A stretch of 64,000 bases of DNA from Psychromonas algicola (GTDB taxonomy: Bacteria > Pseudomonadota > Gammaproteobacteria > Enterobacterales > Psychromonadaceae): NCBI RefSeq assembly GCF_004378355.1, contig NZ_SNUB01000009.1, positions 1 to 64,000 of the forward strand, written 5' to 3'. Made by a program: the position numbers and the translations under genes. The notes below the pieces were generated by a model, which did not search any database, was not told the origin of the DNA, and worked only from the letters and a program-made list of their open reading frames with translations. Of this stretch, positions 8,498 through 18,107 are shown one piece after another (within the stretch, counting starts at the first letter, position 1; each line of letters begins with the position of its first letter).

Positions 8498-9823
8498 TAC
8501 TGTTAATACAGGTAGGTTATCATGTTGGCATTGCCATAAACCAATGGCTTCAACTAGATGATTATCAATCATAATAAATATGATTTGATCTCGAAGCCAA
8601 GGTGGAACTTGATATTCATGTAGTAGCTTTTTAATGCTTCGCTGTTTATTCCGCCCTTCAGGCAGACAAGTTAAGTTAGCTTCTAAATGATGCCTGAAAT
8701 AACACGCTACCTTATACTGTTTTGCAATCATCGGATCTACTTGTGAAAAATCAACAGTAACCTTTGTTTCCACAAATTCTAGTAAAGGTTCTCCTCGCCA
8801 CTGTTTTGGCTCTTGAACTAGTTTAATCTGTTCTTCGTTAACAATATAAAGCGCTTCTTGGTAACGACGAATTGAATGTGACTCTAAAATTAATTTAGGT
8901 TGCTTATCTAAACTTGCTAATGCAACTTCCTTCCACAACACCTGTAGTTGTTTGTTACTTGGGTAATTTAATCCATTTAGTTTCAACCAATACCGGATAA
9001 CGTTGTTACGTCTAGCAACACTTAACTCTGTTAACTTAGCAATCAATAAAGTGTGTTGTGAATAATGAAAACCAGCACATTCATTTAAATCCACTTCAGC
9101 CACTTCATTTAATAGCGATTGTTGCTCTTGGCATAATTGCGCCGTACGTGAAACAGATTGAGCAATCGCAGGCCAACGTTTAATTAATAAAGGAGATATT
9201 TTTTGACGGATAAAGTTGCGGTCAAACTCGATATCTAGATTACTTTCATCTTCAATCCATTGCAGTCCATGAAATAAAGCATAATCTACAATTTGTTGAC
9301 GCGAAAAATTCAATAGCGGCCGCACTAAGAAACCATTAAAAAAGACTTGTGTGCTATGGATCCCCTGTAACCCTGTACTGCCCGAGCCTCTTTTCAAAGC
9401 TAACAATAATGTCTCAAGTTGATCATCCTGATGATGGGCTGTCAAAATCACGTCACCACTTTGCATTTTATTTTTAAAGCATTGATAACGCGCATCTCTA
9501 GCAAGCGCCTCTAAACTTTTTCTTGGCTTATTCTCTATGTTAACGGTAGAGCTTATTAATGTGATCTTTAATTGTTTACAAAGCGTTTCACAAAATTCAG
9601 TCCAATATTGTGCATTTTCACTTAATCCATGATTCACGTTATGGGCTAATACAGTGAATTCTGAATGCTTATCTCGTAAAACAGCGAGCAAATGCAGCAA
9701 AGCAACTGAATCTACACCACCACTTAAAGCAACAATTAAACGAGGCTTTATAGAGAGATTATTTAGCTGACTTAATAATTCAGTTAAATGGTGTTGAAAT
9801 AAAGAAACCATTTTATTTTGCAT
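8480..9823 (-). CDS. tilS: tRNA(Ile)-lysidine synthetase
   Basis: TilS modifies C34 of the CAU-anticodon tRNA-Ile with lysine and ATP, so that it reads AUA instead of AUG; it is essential in bacteria. The 447-aa protein has the N-type ATP pyrophosphatase signature LSGGVDS at 33-39, the HNVNHGLSENAQYW and LTAHHQDDQLET segments of the catalytic domain, and a C-terminal substrate-recognition region ending near IGLWQ. Length agrees with E. coli (432 aa). I chose the ATG at 9823, which has an AAGG site 10 bases upstream; the TTG two codons earlier is too close to it. It follows dnaE by only 6 bases, so translation is probably coupled. Confidence 0.95.
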   Translation of the reverse strand: MQNKMVSLFQHHLTELLSQLNNLSIKPRLIVALSGGVDSVALLHLLAVLRDKHSEFTVLAHNVNHGLSENAQYWTEFCETLCKQLKITLISSTVNIENKPRKSLEALARDARYQCFKNKMQSGDVILTAHHQDDQLETLLLALKRGSGSTGLQGIHSTQVFFNGFLVRPLLNFSRQQIVDYALFHGLQWIEDESNLDIEFDRNFIRQKISPLLIKRWPAIAQSVSRTAQLCQEQQSLLNEVAEVDLNECAGFHYSQHTLLIAKLTELSVARRNNVIRYWLKLNGLNYPSNKQLQVLWKEVALASLDKQPKLILESHSIRRYQEALYIVNEEQIKLVQEPKQWRGEPLLEFVETKVTVDFSQVDPMIAKQYKVACYFRHHLEANLTCLPEGRNKQRSIKKLLHEYQVPPWLRDQIIFIMIDNHLVEAIGLWQCQHDNLPVLTVSLISS

Positions 9824-9829
9824 AAGCAA

Positions 9830-12800
9830 CTAACCTTGATCAAAATAAAGGGTCACATTATCTTCACCAAGCAGACGCTCAAGCTCAAATAGAAGATCAT
9901 CGCTAGGTGTTATTGACCATTCAATGCCTAGCTCAATTTCAGCCTGAGCCTGATGGTTTTGATAATTAATAAATACAGGACATAAACCACCGGATGCAGG
10001 TGCTAAAATTGAATTTAAACGCTCTTGAAATTGCTCAATGGATTGAGACTGTAAAATATTTGATGAAATAGTGAGACGCAACTTACTTGCAAAACGTTCA
10101 CGAGCTTGGTCAATACTCATAATTTCACGCGCATTCATTTTCAAGCCGCCATTAAAGTAATCTTCACTGACTTGCCCTTGTAATACGACTATATTATCTG
10201 TGAATAATAGATCTTCATGCTGATCTAATAAATCTGCAAAAATAGTGACATCCATACGTGCGCTTTTATCATCTAGGGTTAATATCCCCATGCGCTTACC
10301 CGCTTTTGTAACCATGACGCGCATTGCTAATATTAAGCCACAAACTCGACTATTCTGAGCTCGTCCATTAACCACCAAATTACCTAATTTAAGACAATTG
10401 ATTGCTCTTAAATGTGGTTCATATTGATTAATTGGATGCCCTGTTAGATATAAACCTAGCGTGTCTTTTTCACCTTTGAGCCATTGTTTTTCAGGCCATT
10501 TTTCAACAACAGAAAACTTATTTTCTATTTCATCATCATCTGTTGTTAATACGCCAAATAGATCTGTTTGTCCCGATGACTCTGCTTTTTTGTGTTGCGC
10601 AGCAGCCGTTAAAGCATCAGGTAGATTTTCCATTAATGCGGCACGATGTGGGCCTAAATTATCTAAGGCACCAGCAAGAATAAGCTTTTCAATGATACGT
10701 TTACCACAGCGTTTTAAATCAACACGGTTACAAAAATCAAATAGGTCTCGGAATTTTCCACCTTCCGTTCTTGCTTCTATAATCGCATCAATAGGCCCTT
10801 CACCAACACCTTTAATCGCTCCAATGCCATAAATAATGCGTAAGTCTTTATCAACATTGAATTTAAATAAGCCTTCATTCACATCAGGAGGACATAAAGT
10901 TAGTCCCATGTTCTGGCATTCATCCACCAGGATAACCACTTTATCCGTGTTATCCATATCCGCAGACATTACCGCAGCCATAAAATAAGAAGGATAAAAT
11001 GTCTTCATCCAAAGTGTTTGATAGGATACCAATGCATAAGCGGCGGAGTGTGATTTATTAAAGCCGTACCCCGCAAATTTTTCTACTAAGTCAAATATTT
11101 TCATAGCAAGTTCGCCATCAATACCATTCTCGACAGCACCTGATTCAAAGGCCGCACGTTGCTTTGCCATTTCTTCAGGTTTCTTTTTACCCATAGCTCG
11201 ACGTAACATATCTGCGCCACCTAAGGTATAGCCAGAAAGTACTTGAGCTATCTGCATGACTTGCTCTTGATAAAGAATGATGCCGTAAGTCGGAGAGAGG
11301 ATCCCCTTTAACGATTCATGCTGCCACTTTTCATCAGGATAGGAAACCACTTCTCGACCGTGCTTACGTTCGATAAAGTTATCTACCATACCCGATTGCA
11401 ATGGACCAGGACGGAATAACGCCACCAGTGCAATCATATCTTCAAAACAGTCAGGTTGTAGACGACGGATCAAATCCTTCATACCACGTGACTCTAACTG
11501 AAATACAGCAGTCGTTTCATAGCGTTTTAGTAATTCAAAACAGGCAGGTTCCGTTAAATCTATTTTTTCTATAAAGATGGGCTCTTCACCACGTTCATGT
11601 TTATGAGCATTAGCCATATCTAAAGCCCACTGAACGATAGTAAGTGTTCGCAATCCTAAGAAGTCGAATTTAACTAAACCAGCGGTTTCTACATCATTTT
11701 TATCAAATTGTGTAACTGGATTATGACCTTCATCGTCACAATATAAAGGAGCAAAATCAGTGATTGTCGTTGGAGAAATAACAACACCACCCGCATGTTT
11801 ACCTGCATTACGGATCGTACCTTCTAAAGTACGGCACATATCGATCAATGCGCGAACATCTTCACTTGCGTTATAACGCTCTTGTAAACGAGGCTCTTCT
11901 TCAAAGGCTTTAGTTAATGTCATCCCTGGTGTAGGAGGAACTAGCTTTGAAATACTATCGACAAAACCATAGGCATGACCCAATACACGTCCAACGTCAC
12001 GAATAACCGCTTTAGCGGCCATGGTACCAAAAGTGATAATTTGCGATACCGCATCGCGACCATAAAGTTCAGCTACGTGATCGATAACTTCATCACGTCG
12101 ATCCATACAAAAGTCGATATCAAAGTCGGGCATCGAGACACGCTCAGGGTTTAAGAATCGCTCAAATAGCAATTCCAACTCTAAGGGGTCTAAATCAGTA
12201 ATTTTTAATGCATAAGCCACCAATGAACCAGCACCGGATCCTCGCCCCGGCCCCACTGGAATATTATTATCTTTACTCCATTGGATAAATTCCATCACGA
12301 TCAAAAAGTAACCAGGAAATCCCATTTTATTAATAACGGTTAGCTCTGTTTCTAATCGTTCATCATAGGGTTTTCTTATTTCAGCAAAATTTTCGCTATT
12401 TTTATCAAACAGGAAGTCTAAACGTTCTTCTAAACCTTCTCGTGAAACCTTACAGAAAAATTCATCAATAGGTAAATCACCGGTTGGAAAATCAGGTAAA
12501 AAGTATTCGCCCAAGCGTAATGTCACGTTACATCGTTTAGCTATTTCTACACTATTTTGCAATGCTTCTGGTATATCAGAAAAAAGCTCACACATTTCCT
12601 CTTCACTACGCAGATATTGCTCAGGGCTATAATCTTTAGGGCGTTTTTCATCGCCTAATGCATAACCTTGATTAATACAAACTCGAATATCATGTGCATC
12701 AAATAATTCTTTATCTGCAAAAATGACTTCATTAGTTGCAACTACAGGCAACTGTTGTTGAACAGCAACATCAAGCGCTAAGTGCAAATAGTCTTCTTCA

Positions 12801-13369
12801 TTAACACGATTCGTTCTAATTAGTTCTAGATAATAGCGATTTGGAAAATGCGTTTTATAAAATTGGATTATTTCATTAACAGCTGCCTGGTTGCCCTTCA
12901 ATAACATTCTTCCAAGGTCACCATCCTTTGCACCAGATAATAAAATAACCCCTTGTTGATGCTCAATTAACCAAGATTGATCTAATACAGCACGCCCTTT
13001 TACATGCCCACGCAAGTAGGCTTTTGAAATAAGCTCAGTGATATTTTTATAACCAACCGCATCCATCGCTAATGCTGTTAGACGAAACTGCTGATCACCT
13101 AATAATTCGCTTTTAACCCAGAAATCAGCACCAATAATGGGTTTTACACCTGCACCATGGGCAGCACTGTAAAATTTTACCAAACCGCAAAAATTAGTTT
13201 GATCCGTTAACGCTAAAGCAGGCATGTTTAATGCCGCTGTTTTAGCAACAAGTGGTTTTACTTTCGTTAAACCATCGACCATTGAAAAATCACTGTGCAC
13301 ACGCAGATGCACAAACTTAGGTGTTTTAGGTTGAGGTAATTGGTCGATTTCAGTACTCATTTCAGGCAT
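9830..13369 (-). CDS. dnaE: DNA polymerase III alpha subunit
   Basis: DnaE is the catalytic subunit of the replicative polymerase III core. At 1179 aa it is close to the E. coli protein (1160 aa). Order: an N-terminal PHP domain beginning [16 protein letters not shown], the C-family polymerase core with the catalytic aspartates in [15 protein letters not shown] (about residues 410-425) and [14 protein letters not shown] just before, a helix-hairpin-helix region ([21 protein letters not shown] and following), and a C-terminal OB-fold and tau-binding region ([20 protein letters not shown]). The start is uncertain among GTG 13372, ATG 13369 and ATG 13360, none with a strong ribosome site; about 13 residues precede the point where the E. 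coli protein aligns. It lies between rnhB and tilS; accA, often downstream, is not here. Confidence 0.97.
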   Translation of the reverse strand: MPEMSTEIDQLPQPKTPKFVHLRVHSDFSMVDGLTKVKPLVAKTAALNMPALALTDQTNFCGLVKFYSAAHGAGVKPIIGADFWVKSELLGDQQFRLTALAMDAVGYKNITELISKAYLRGHVKGRAVLDQSWLIEHQQGVILLSGAKDGDLGRMLLKGNQAAVNEIIQFYKTHFPNRYYLELIRTNRVNEEDYLHLALDVAVQQQLPVVATNEVIFADKELFDAHDIRVCINQGYALGDEKRPKDYSPEQYLRSEEEMCELFSDIPEALQNSVEIAKRCNVTLRLGEYFLPDFPTGDLPIDEFFCKVSREGLEERLDFLFDKNSENFAEIRKPYDERLETELTVINKMGFPGYFLIVMEFIQWSKDNNIPVGPGRGSGAGSLVAYALKITDLDPLELELLFERFLNPERVSMPDFDIDFCMDRRDEVIDHVAELYGRDAVSQIITFGTMAAKAVIRDVGRVLGHAYGFVDSISKLVPPTPGMTLTKAFEEEPRLQERYNASEDVRALIDMCRTLEGTIRNAGKHAGGVVISPTTITDFAPLYCDDEGHNPVTQFDKNDVETAGLVKFDFLGLRTLTIVQWALDMANAHKHERGEEPIFIEKIDLTEPACFELLKRYETTAVFQLESRGMKDLIRRLQPDCFEDMIALVALFRPGPLQSGMVDNFIERKHGREVVSYPDEKWQHESLKGILSPTYGIILYQEQVMQIAQVLSGYTLGGADMLRRAMGKKKPEEMAKQRAAFESGAVENGIDGELAMKIFDLVEKFAGYGFNKSHSAAYALVSYQTLWMKTFYPSYFMAAVMSADMDNTDKVVILVDECQNMGLTLCPPDVNEGLFKFNVDKDLRIIYGIGAIKGVGEGPIDAIIEARTEGGKFRDLFDFCNRVDLKRCGKRIIEKLILAGALDNLGPHRAALMENLPDALTAAAQHKKAESSGQTDLFGVLTTDDDEIENKFSVVEKWPEKQWLKGEKDTLGLYLTGHPINQYEPHLRAINCLKLGNLVVNGRAQNSRVCGLILAMRVMVTKAGKRMGILTLDDKSARMDVTIFADLLDQHEDLLFTDNIVVLQGQVSEDYFNGGLKMNAREIMSIDQARERFASKLRLTISSNILQSQSIEQFQERLNSILAPASGGLCPVFINYQNHQAQAEIELGIEWSITPSDDLLFELERLLGEDNVTLYFDQG

Positions 13370-13389
13370 CACATTTTACTTTAAAGGAA

Positions 13390-14010
13390 CTAATTAGAAG
13401 ATGAAGCTAGAATAGCTTTAACGGGTTTAAAACTTTTTCTATATTCTGCAGTTACACCATACTCTTGTATCGCCTCAAAGTGCGCTTTAGTTGGATAACC
13501 TTTATGCTTAGCAAAACCATATTGTGGGTAACGAATATCTAACTCAACCATTTCTCGGTCGCGAGTGACCTTTGCAATGATTGAAGCTGCACTAATTTCA
13601 GCGACTCTTAAATCCCCTTTCACTATCGCTTCACTTGGCATTTTCAAATCAGGGCAACGATTGCCATCAATAAATACAAAATTAGGTTGAATAGGTAAAC
13701 CTTGCACAGCTCTTTGCATAGCAAGCATGGTTGCATGCAATATATTAAGCCCATCTATTTCTTCAGGAGAACAACGCCCAATACTTACCGCTAACGCTTT
13801 TTCATTAATTTGATCAAACAATAAAGCTAACTTTTTCTCACTTAATTTTTTAGAATCTGTTAATCCATCAATAGGATTGTTAGGATCTAAAATAACAGCT
13901 GCAGTAACAACATCCCCTACTAAAGGCCCGCGCCCAACTTCATCCACCCCTGCAATATATTGTACAGACGGATAGATGACTTCAGGATACTCCACTTTTG
14001 CTTTAACCAT
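13390..14010 (-). CDS. rnhB: Ribonuclease HII
   Basis: RNase HII cleaves RNA strands in RNA-DNA hybrids and starts excision of single ribonucleotides misincorporated in DNA. The 206-aa protein has the conserved [14 protein letters not shown] motif with catalytic Asp23 and Glu24, the [11 protein letters not shown] loop, FIDGNRCPD, and [16 protein letters not shown], which supply the remaining acidic metal ligands. Length fits E. coli (198 aa). The ATG follows the lpxB stop after one base, so the lpxB-rnhB-dnaE order of enteric bacteria and vibrios is kept and translational coupling is likely. Confidence 0.96.
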   Translation of the reverse strand: MVKAKVEYPEVIYPSVQYIAGVDEVGRGPLVGDVVTAAVILDPNNPIDGLTDSKKLSEKKLALLFDQINEKALAVSIGRCSPEEIDGLNILHATMLAMQRAVQGLPIQPNFVFIDGNRCPDLKMPSEAIVKGDLRVAEISAASIIAKVTRDREMVELDIRYPQYGFAKHKGYPTKAHFEAIQEYGVTAEYRKSFKPVKAILASSSN

Positions 14011-14011
14011 C

Positions 14012-15157
14012 TTAATATTCTCTGTTTAATAATTTAATCACCGCTTCTGCAGCTTGGGTGTCAGCATCGCACTTTATAAGTTTATGGAGATCAGTGAATG
14101 TCTCGACCATTTGCTCTCCATCATGCTCTATTAAACGCTCTAATTCAGCAACAATATTCTCCACGGTGCAATCATGCTGACTGAGCTCTTTAACGACTTC
14201 TTTATCCGCAATTAAGTTGGGGAGTGAAGTGTATTTTACATTCGATAAAGATTTAGCAATGAGATAGGTGATAGGTTTTACTTTATAAGCAACGACCATC
14301 GGCGCTTTCGCTAACATAGCCTCTAATGCAGCAGTGCCTGATGCGAGCAATACGTTATCAGCCGATTGCAAAACAGCACTGGATTGTCCATCAATTAAGG
14401 TAATAGGAATCACTGACTTCAATTGTTCTATTTGAGATTGAAATTGAGTCTTACGACGATCATTGACCATAGGAACAATAAAACGATAATCAGGGTATTT
14501 CTGATGGATAACTTGTGCAGCTTGTAAGAAAATCGGCCCTAATAATTCAACTTCAGCTTTACGACTTCCTGGTAAAATAGCCATGATTTTTTCATTAGGC
14601 ATTATATTAAGTTGCTTACGTGCGTTTGACTTATCACGTATTAAAGGTAATTGATCAGCTAATGTATGACCAACAAATTGACAAGGTACATCGAATTTAT
14701 CATAGAAAGCTTTTTCAAAAGGTAAAAATGCCAACACTAAATCGGTTGCTTTAGCTATTTTATGGATGCGCCATTGTTTCCAAGCCCATACGGAAGGACT
14801 TACATAGTGAATAGTTTTAATGCCCTGCTGTTTTAATTTAAGTTCAACGGTTAAATTAAAATCAGGCGCATCAATACCAATAAAAATATCAGGTGGATTA
14901 TCAATAAAATGTTGAATAATTGATTTGCGAATACGAAGAATGCTACGTAATTTCCCTAATACTTCACTGAACCCCATCACAGATAAAGCTTCCAAAGGAT
15001 GTAGTGCAGTACACCCTTGAGCAATCATTCTAGGTCCAGCAATCCCTTCAAAGATAGCATCAGGGTATGTTTTTTTAAGGGCTTTAATTAAACCTTCACC
15101 TAAAATATCACCTGAAGTTTCACCAGCAATTAACCCTATCCGCAATGGTTTTTTCAT
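14012..15157 (-). CDS. lpxB: Lipid-A-disaccharide synthase
   Basis: LpxB joins UDP-2,3-diacylglucosamine and lipid X into the lipid A disaccharide at the inner face of the inner membrane (GT-B fold, family GT19). The 381-aa protein has the N-terminal [14 protein letters not shown] motif, [19 protein letters not shown], and the nucleotide-binding stretch [16 protein letters not shown], all typical; E. coli LpxB has 382 aa. I chose ATG 15157 with an AGAAGAG site; a GTG two codons upstream is possible. A strong terminator-like hairpin (15180-15208) stands between lpxA and this gene, so lpxB-rnhB-dnaE-tilS may use a separate promoter or partial readthrough. Confidence 0.96.
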   Translation of the reverse strand: MKKPLRIGLIAGETSGDILGEGLIKALKKTYPDAIFEGIAGPRMIAQGCTALHPLEALSVMGFSEVLGKLRSILRIRKSIIQHFIDNPPDIFIGIDAPDFNLTVELKLKQQGIKTIHYVSPSVWAWKQWRIHKIAKATDLVLAFLPFEKAFYDKFDVPCQFVGHTLADQLPLIRDKSNARKQLNIMPNEKIMAILPGSRKAEVELLGPIFLQAAQVIHQKYPDYRFIVPMVNDRRKTQFQSQIEQLKSVIPITLIDGQSSAVLQSADNVLLASGTAALEAMLAKAPMVVAYKVKPITYLIAKSLSNVKYTSLPNLIADKEVVKELSQHDCTVENIVAELERLIEHDGEQMVETFTDLHKLIKCDADTQAAEAVIKLLNREY

Positions 15158-15179
15158 TTTCACTCTTCTTTTTCTAATT

Positions 15180-15208
15180 AAAAAAAAAGGCTCTATAAGA
15201 GCCTTTTT
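15180..15208 (-). terminator. Terminator-like hairpin inside the lpx operon, between lpxA and lpxB
   Basis: A perfect 11-bp stem (15184-15194 with 15198-15208) with a 3-nt loop is followed on the minus strand by nine Ts including the stem end. It lies 23 bases after the lpxA stop and 22 bases before the lpxB ATG, and has every property of an intrinsic terminator. Confidence 0.82.
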
Positions 15209-15231
15209 CTAAATATCATTCAATAAATGGC

Positions 15232-16020
15232 TTATCGAACAATACCGCGATTCTCTACAGAGATGAAGTCTAATAATACTTTTAATTCAGGACTCTCATC
15301 AATGCTTTTAGCCAATTCAATTTTTGCTTCTTCTAACGTATAGCCTTGACGGCAAATTACTTTATAAGCTCGCTTTATTGCCATAATGGTTTTACTATCA
15401 AAACCACGACGCTTAAGGCCAACAGAGTTGATTCCTTGTGCTTCTGCATAATGACCTGAAGCCATAAAATAAGGTGGAATGTCTTTATTAACTACAGAAC
15501 CACCGCCAGTCATAGCAAAATCACCAACTCGAGTGAATTGATGGAATGCACAGTGGCCACCGATAATAACATTATTACCAATATGACAATGACCCGCGAT
15601 ACCTGAACTGTTCGCAACAATAACATTATCACCAACAACACAATCATGGGCAATATGAACATAAGCCATAAACAATGAATTACTACCAACCTTAGTTAAA
15701 GATTCGTCTTGTATAGTACCACGATGGAAAGTACAGCTTTCGCGAATAACATTGTTATCACCTATCTCTAAAAAGGTTTCTTCTCCAGCGTACTTCAAAT
15801 CCTGACAATCTTCACCAATAGACGAAAATTGAAAAATTTTATTGCCTTTTCCAATCTTGGTTGAGCCTTTAATTACAACATGTGGAGCAATCCAACAGTC
15901 ATCACCAATTTCAACATTATCGCCGATGATAGTATAAGGACCGACTTCTACATTTTTGCCGATAATCGCATTTTCATGCACTATCGCCGTTGGATGAACA
16001 TTTGCTGTTGAATCAATCAT
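15232..16020 (-). CDS. lpxA: UDP-N-acetylglucosamine O-acyltransferase
   Basis: LpxA transfers 3-hydroxyacyl from acyl carrier protein to the 3-OH of UDP-GlcNAc, the first step of lipid A synthesis. The protein is 262 aa, exactly the E. coli length, when started at [14 protein letters not shown]. It is a left-handed parallel beta-helix built of hexapeptide repeats (IGKNVEVG, IGDNVEIG, IGKGNKIF and others) through about residue 190, followed by a helical C-terminal domain. The catalytic histidine is in the YVHIAHDCVVGD segment (about 120-131). The ATG overlaps the fabZ stop as TAATG; the frame continues 7 codons upstream but would overlap fabZ. It sits in the conserved lpxD-fabZ-lpxA order. 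Confidence 0.97.
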   Translation of the reverse strand: MIDSTANVHPTAIVHENAIIGKNVEVGPYTIIGDNVEIGDDCWIAPHVVIKGSTKIGKGNKIFQFSSIGEDCQDLKYAGEETFLEIGDNNVIRESCTFHRGTIQDESLTKVGSNSLFMAYVHIAHDCVVGDNVIVANSSGIAGHCHIGNNVIIGGHCAFHQFTRVGDFAMTGGGSVVNKDIPPYFMASGHYAEAQGINSVGLKRRGFDSKTIMAIKRAYKVICRQGYTLEEAKIELAKSIDESPELKVLLDFISVENRGIVR

Positions 16021-16472
16021 TAGATCTCTCTTCTTGCACACATTATTTCAGCTTCGCAAACAACTTGGCCTTCCACCTTAGCAACACACTCAAATTTGCC
16101 CATACCACGGCGCTCTTTAAGGTAGATAATATCTAGTTCCAATTGGTCACCCGGTACAACAGGTTTACGAAAACGCACTTTATCAATCGATGCTAAAAAA
16201 TATAGTTCATTTTCAGCAGGTTTACCATAAGTTGCAAAAGCTAATACACCCGTTGCTTGTGCAAGGGCTTCTAAAATCATAACGCCCGGAAAAACAGGTG
16301 TGCCTGGGAAATGGCCAGTGAACTGAGGTTCATTAAAAGAAATATTTTTATAGCCGTTTAAAGTTTTACCCGGAACATAATCGGTAACACGATCAATTAA
16401 TAAAAAAGGGTAACGGTGCGGTAAAAGATTCATAATCTCTTTAATATCAAGAGTATTTAATTCGTTAGACAA
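16020..16472 (-). CDS. fabZ: 3-hydroxyacyl-[acyl-carrier-protein] dehydratase
   Basis: FabZ dehydrates 3-hydroxyacyl-ACP in fatty acid elongation and competes with LpxA/LpxD for hydroxyacyl-ACP, balancing phospholipid and lipid A. It is a hot-dog fold enzyme; with the chosen start, catalytic His54 and Glu68 in [20 protein letters not shown] fall at the same numbers as in E. coli. The best start is TTG at 16472, with AAGGA six to seven bases before it, giving 150 aa against 151 in E. coli. The open frame reaches an ATG at 16541, but that would add 23 basic, non-conserved residues and overlap lpxD by 59 bases. It is translationally coupled to lpxA by TAATG. Confidence 0.95.
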   Translation of the reverse strand: MSNELNTLDIKEIMNLLPHRYPFLLIDRVTDYVPGKTLNGYKNISFNEPQFTGHFPGTPVFPGVMILEALAQATGVLAFATYGKPAENELYFLASIDKVRFRKPVVPGDQLELDIIYLKERRGMGKFECVAKVEGQVVCEAEIMCARREI

Positions 16473-16482
16473 GGTGATTTCC

Positions 16483-17505
16483 TTAATTTTTATCTTTAAT
16501 TTGTTTTTCAAGCTCTTTAACTCGCTTGAATAACTCTTCAATTTTTAACGTATAAGCAGTATTTTTACGCCACGCTTTATTATCTTGAGCAGGTACTCCA
16601 GAAGAATACATACCAGCCTCTTTGATACTTCTCATTACCATACTATTACCAGTAATAATTGTTTTATCGGCGATATTAATATGCCCATTAATGGTGGAAC
16701 TACCACCAATAATGCAGTTTTTTCCAATAATAGTGCTACCAGCAATGTTCGTGCCACCTGCTATAGCAGTGTGATCTCCGATTTTAATATTATGCGCTAT
16801 TTGACATTGGTTATCGATTTTTACTCCATTACCAATAATCGTATCAGATAATGCACCGCGATCAATCGTTGTACTAGAGCCGATTTCAACATCGTTACCA
16901 ATAATAACCTTACCAATTTGGGGGATTTTAACCCAAGTCCCTTGATAAGGTGCATTACCAAAACCATCAGAACCAATAACAGTATTTGCATGAATAATAT
17001 TATGATTACCTAAAATCGTGCGATGGTAGATAGATACATTGGCGTAGATTTTACAATTTTCACCAATAATCGTTTCTTCACCAATCACAGTATTTGCAAA
17101 TATTTGAGAATTATCGCCGATTTGGACACCTTCTCCAATAACAACATTTTCAGCGATCGCAACATTTTTACCGATAACCGCAGATTCATGAATTTGAGCG
17201 GATTGCGCAATGCTAATTTTCAAATTAGGCGTTGTATCGAATAATCGAGCCAATAAAGCATAACCTACATAAGGGTTATCCATAAATAGCGCATCGCCTT
17301 GGTAAGACCCTTTTAAGACACTAGGCAATACAATGGCACTGGCGTTACACTCATCCAATCGAGTTAATAGCTTTTTATCGGAAACAAAAGTAATATCACC
17401 TTCTTTTGCACCTTCGAAAGTAGCTAAATTAAATAGTTGTAAATCACCATTCCCACTTAATTGGGCAGATAACTGAATTGCTAAATTTGCTAATGAATAA
17501 GCCAT
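16483..17505 (-). CDS. lpxD: UDP-3-O-(3-hydroxyacyl)glucosamine N-acyltransferase
   Basis: LpxD adds the second hydroxyacyl chain, to the 2-amino group, in lipid A synthesis. The 340-aa protein (E. coli 341) has an N-terminal uridine-binding domain (1 to about 100, with [10 protein letters not shown]), a left-handed beta-helix of hexapeptide repeats (about 105-305, many IGxN/V units), and a C-terminal helix rich in K and E ([20 protein letters not shown]). The catalytic histidine is expected in [19 protein letters not shown]. An AGG site precedes the ATG, and the gap to skp upstream is only 8 bases. Confidence 0.97.
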   Translation of the reverse strand: MAYSLANLAIQLSAQLSGNGDLQLFNLATFEGAKEGDITFVSDKKLLTRLDECNASAIVLPSVLKGSYQGDALFMDNPYVGYALLARLFDTTPNLKISIAQSAQIHESAVIGKNVAIAENVVIGEGVQIGDNSQIFANTVIGEETIIGENCKIYANVSIYHRTILGNHNIIHANTVIGSDGFGNAPYQGTWVKIPQIGKVIIGNDVEIGSSTTIDRGALSDTIIGNGVKIDNQCQIAHNIKIGDHTAIAGGTNIAGSTIIGKNCIIGGSSTINGHINIADKTIITGNSMVMRSIKEAGMYSSGVPAQDNKAWRKNTAYTLKIEELFKRVKELEKQIKDKN

Positions 17506-17513
17506 AATAAAAC

Positions 17514-18023
17514 CTATTTAGTACTAATTTCTTGAATCACTTTATCTGAAATATCTAATTCAGGTTTTGTGAAAACGATTTGCTCACCATTTAAAATAAG
17601 ATCGTAACCGCCTTCTTTAGCAAGGTTGTTAATAACTTCACGAACAAGCGTTAATGTTTTTTGCTGCTCTTCACCTTGACGACGACGCTGATCTTCTTCA
17701 AAGGCTTTACCTTTCAATTTATATTCAGACACTTTAACTTGATGTTGACGTTGTAATGCAGTGCGCTCTTCTGTACTCAGTAACTCTCCATCTCGCTTAA
17801 TTTTTTCTTCTATATCTTTAATACTTTGCCCTAATGTTTGAAGCTCTGTATAACGATCTTTAAATTCAGCTTCTAACTTTTTAATCATACGAGCACGTTG
17901 TGGAGACTGGCTCATTACTTTTGATGGAAATACAACGCCAATTTTTTGTATTTCCGCCGCTTGTGCTACAGACATTGACGCAGCAATTGCAGCTAGTGTA
18001 ATAATTTTAAAAAAGATTTTCAT
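17514..18023 (-). CDS. skp: Periplasmic chaperone Skp (OmpH)
   Basis: Skp is a trimeric jellyfish-shaped periplasmic chaperone that holds unfolded outer-membrane proteins on their way to the Bam complex. The 169-aa precursor starts with a Sec signal peptide (about 22 residues, ending SVAQA|AE), followed by the short beta body ([13 protein letters not shown]) and a long charged coiled-coil region (about 45-130, rich in K, E, R, Q), then the returning strand ([14 protein letters not shown]). A GGAG site precedes the ATG. It lies between bamA and lpxD as in most gammaproteobacteria, fitting its job with BamA. Confidence 0.94.
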   Translation of the reverse strand: MKIFFKIITLAAIAASMSVAQAAEIQKIGVVFPSKVMSQSPQRARMIKKLEAEFKDRYTELQTLGQSIKDIEEKIKRDGELLSTEERTALQRQHQVKVSEYKLKGKAFEEDQRRRQGEEQQKTLTLVREVINNLAKEGGYDLILNGEQIVFTKPELDISDKVIQEISTK

Positions 18024-18107
18024 TGTTTACTCCATATTAATAAGTCAGTCAGTAAGCGAGTTAGACATAGTATTGATCACTTACCATAAATTAAATTATT
18101 TAATTTA

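Noticed and set aside
10461-10832. Plus-strand open frame of 123 codons inside dnaE
   Set aside because: It is antisense to a conserved coding region, has no ribosome site and resembles no family; a shadow frame.
17023-17244. Asn/Phe-rich plus-strand frame inside lpxD
   Set aside because: Its repetitive look comes from the hexapeptide repeats of lpxD read on the opposite strand.
15232-17505. Hexapeptide-repeat DNA in lpxA and lpxD as a possible repeat array
   Set aside because: The periodicity is coding for the left-handed beta-helix; no CRISPR-like identical repeats are present.
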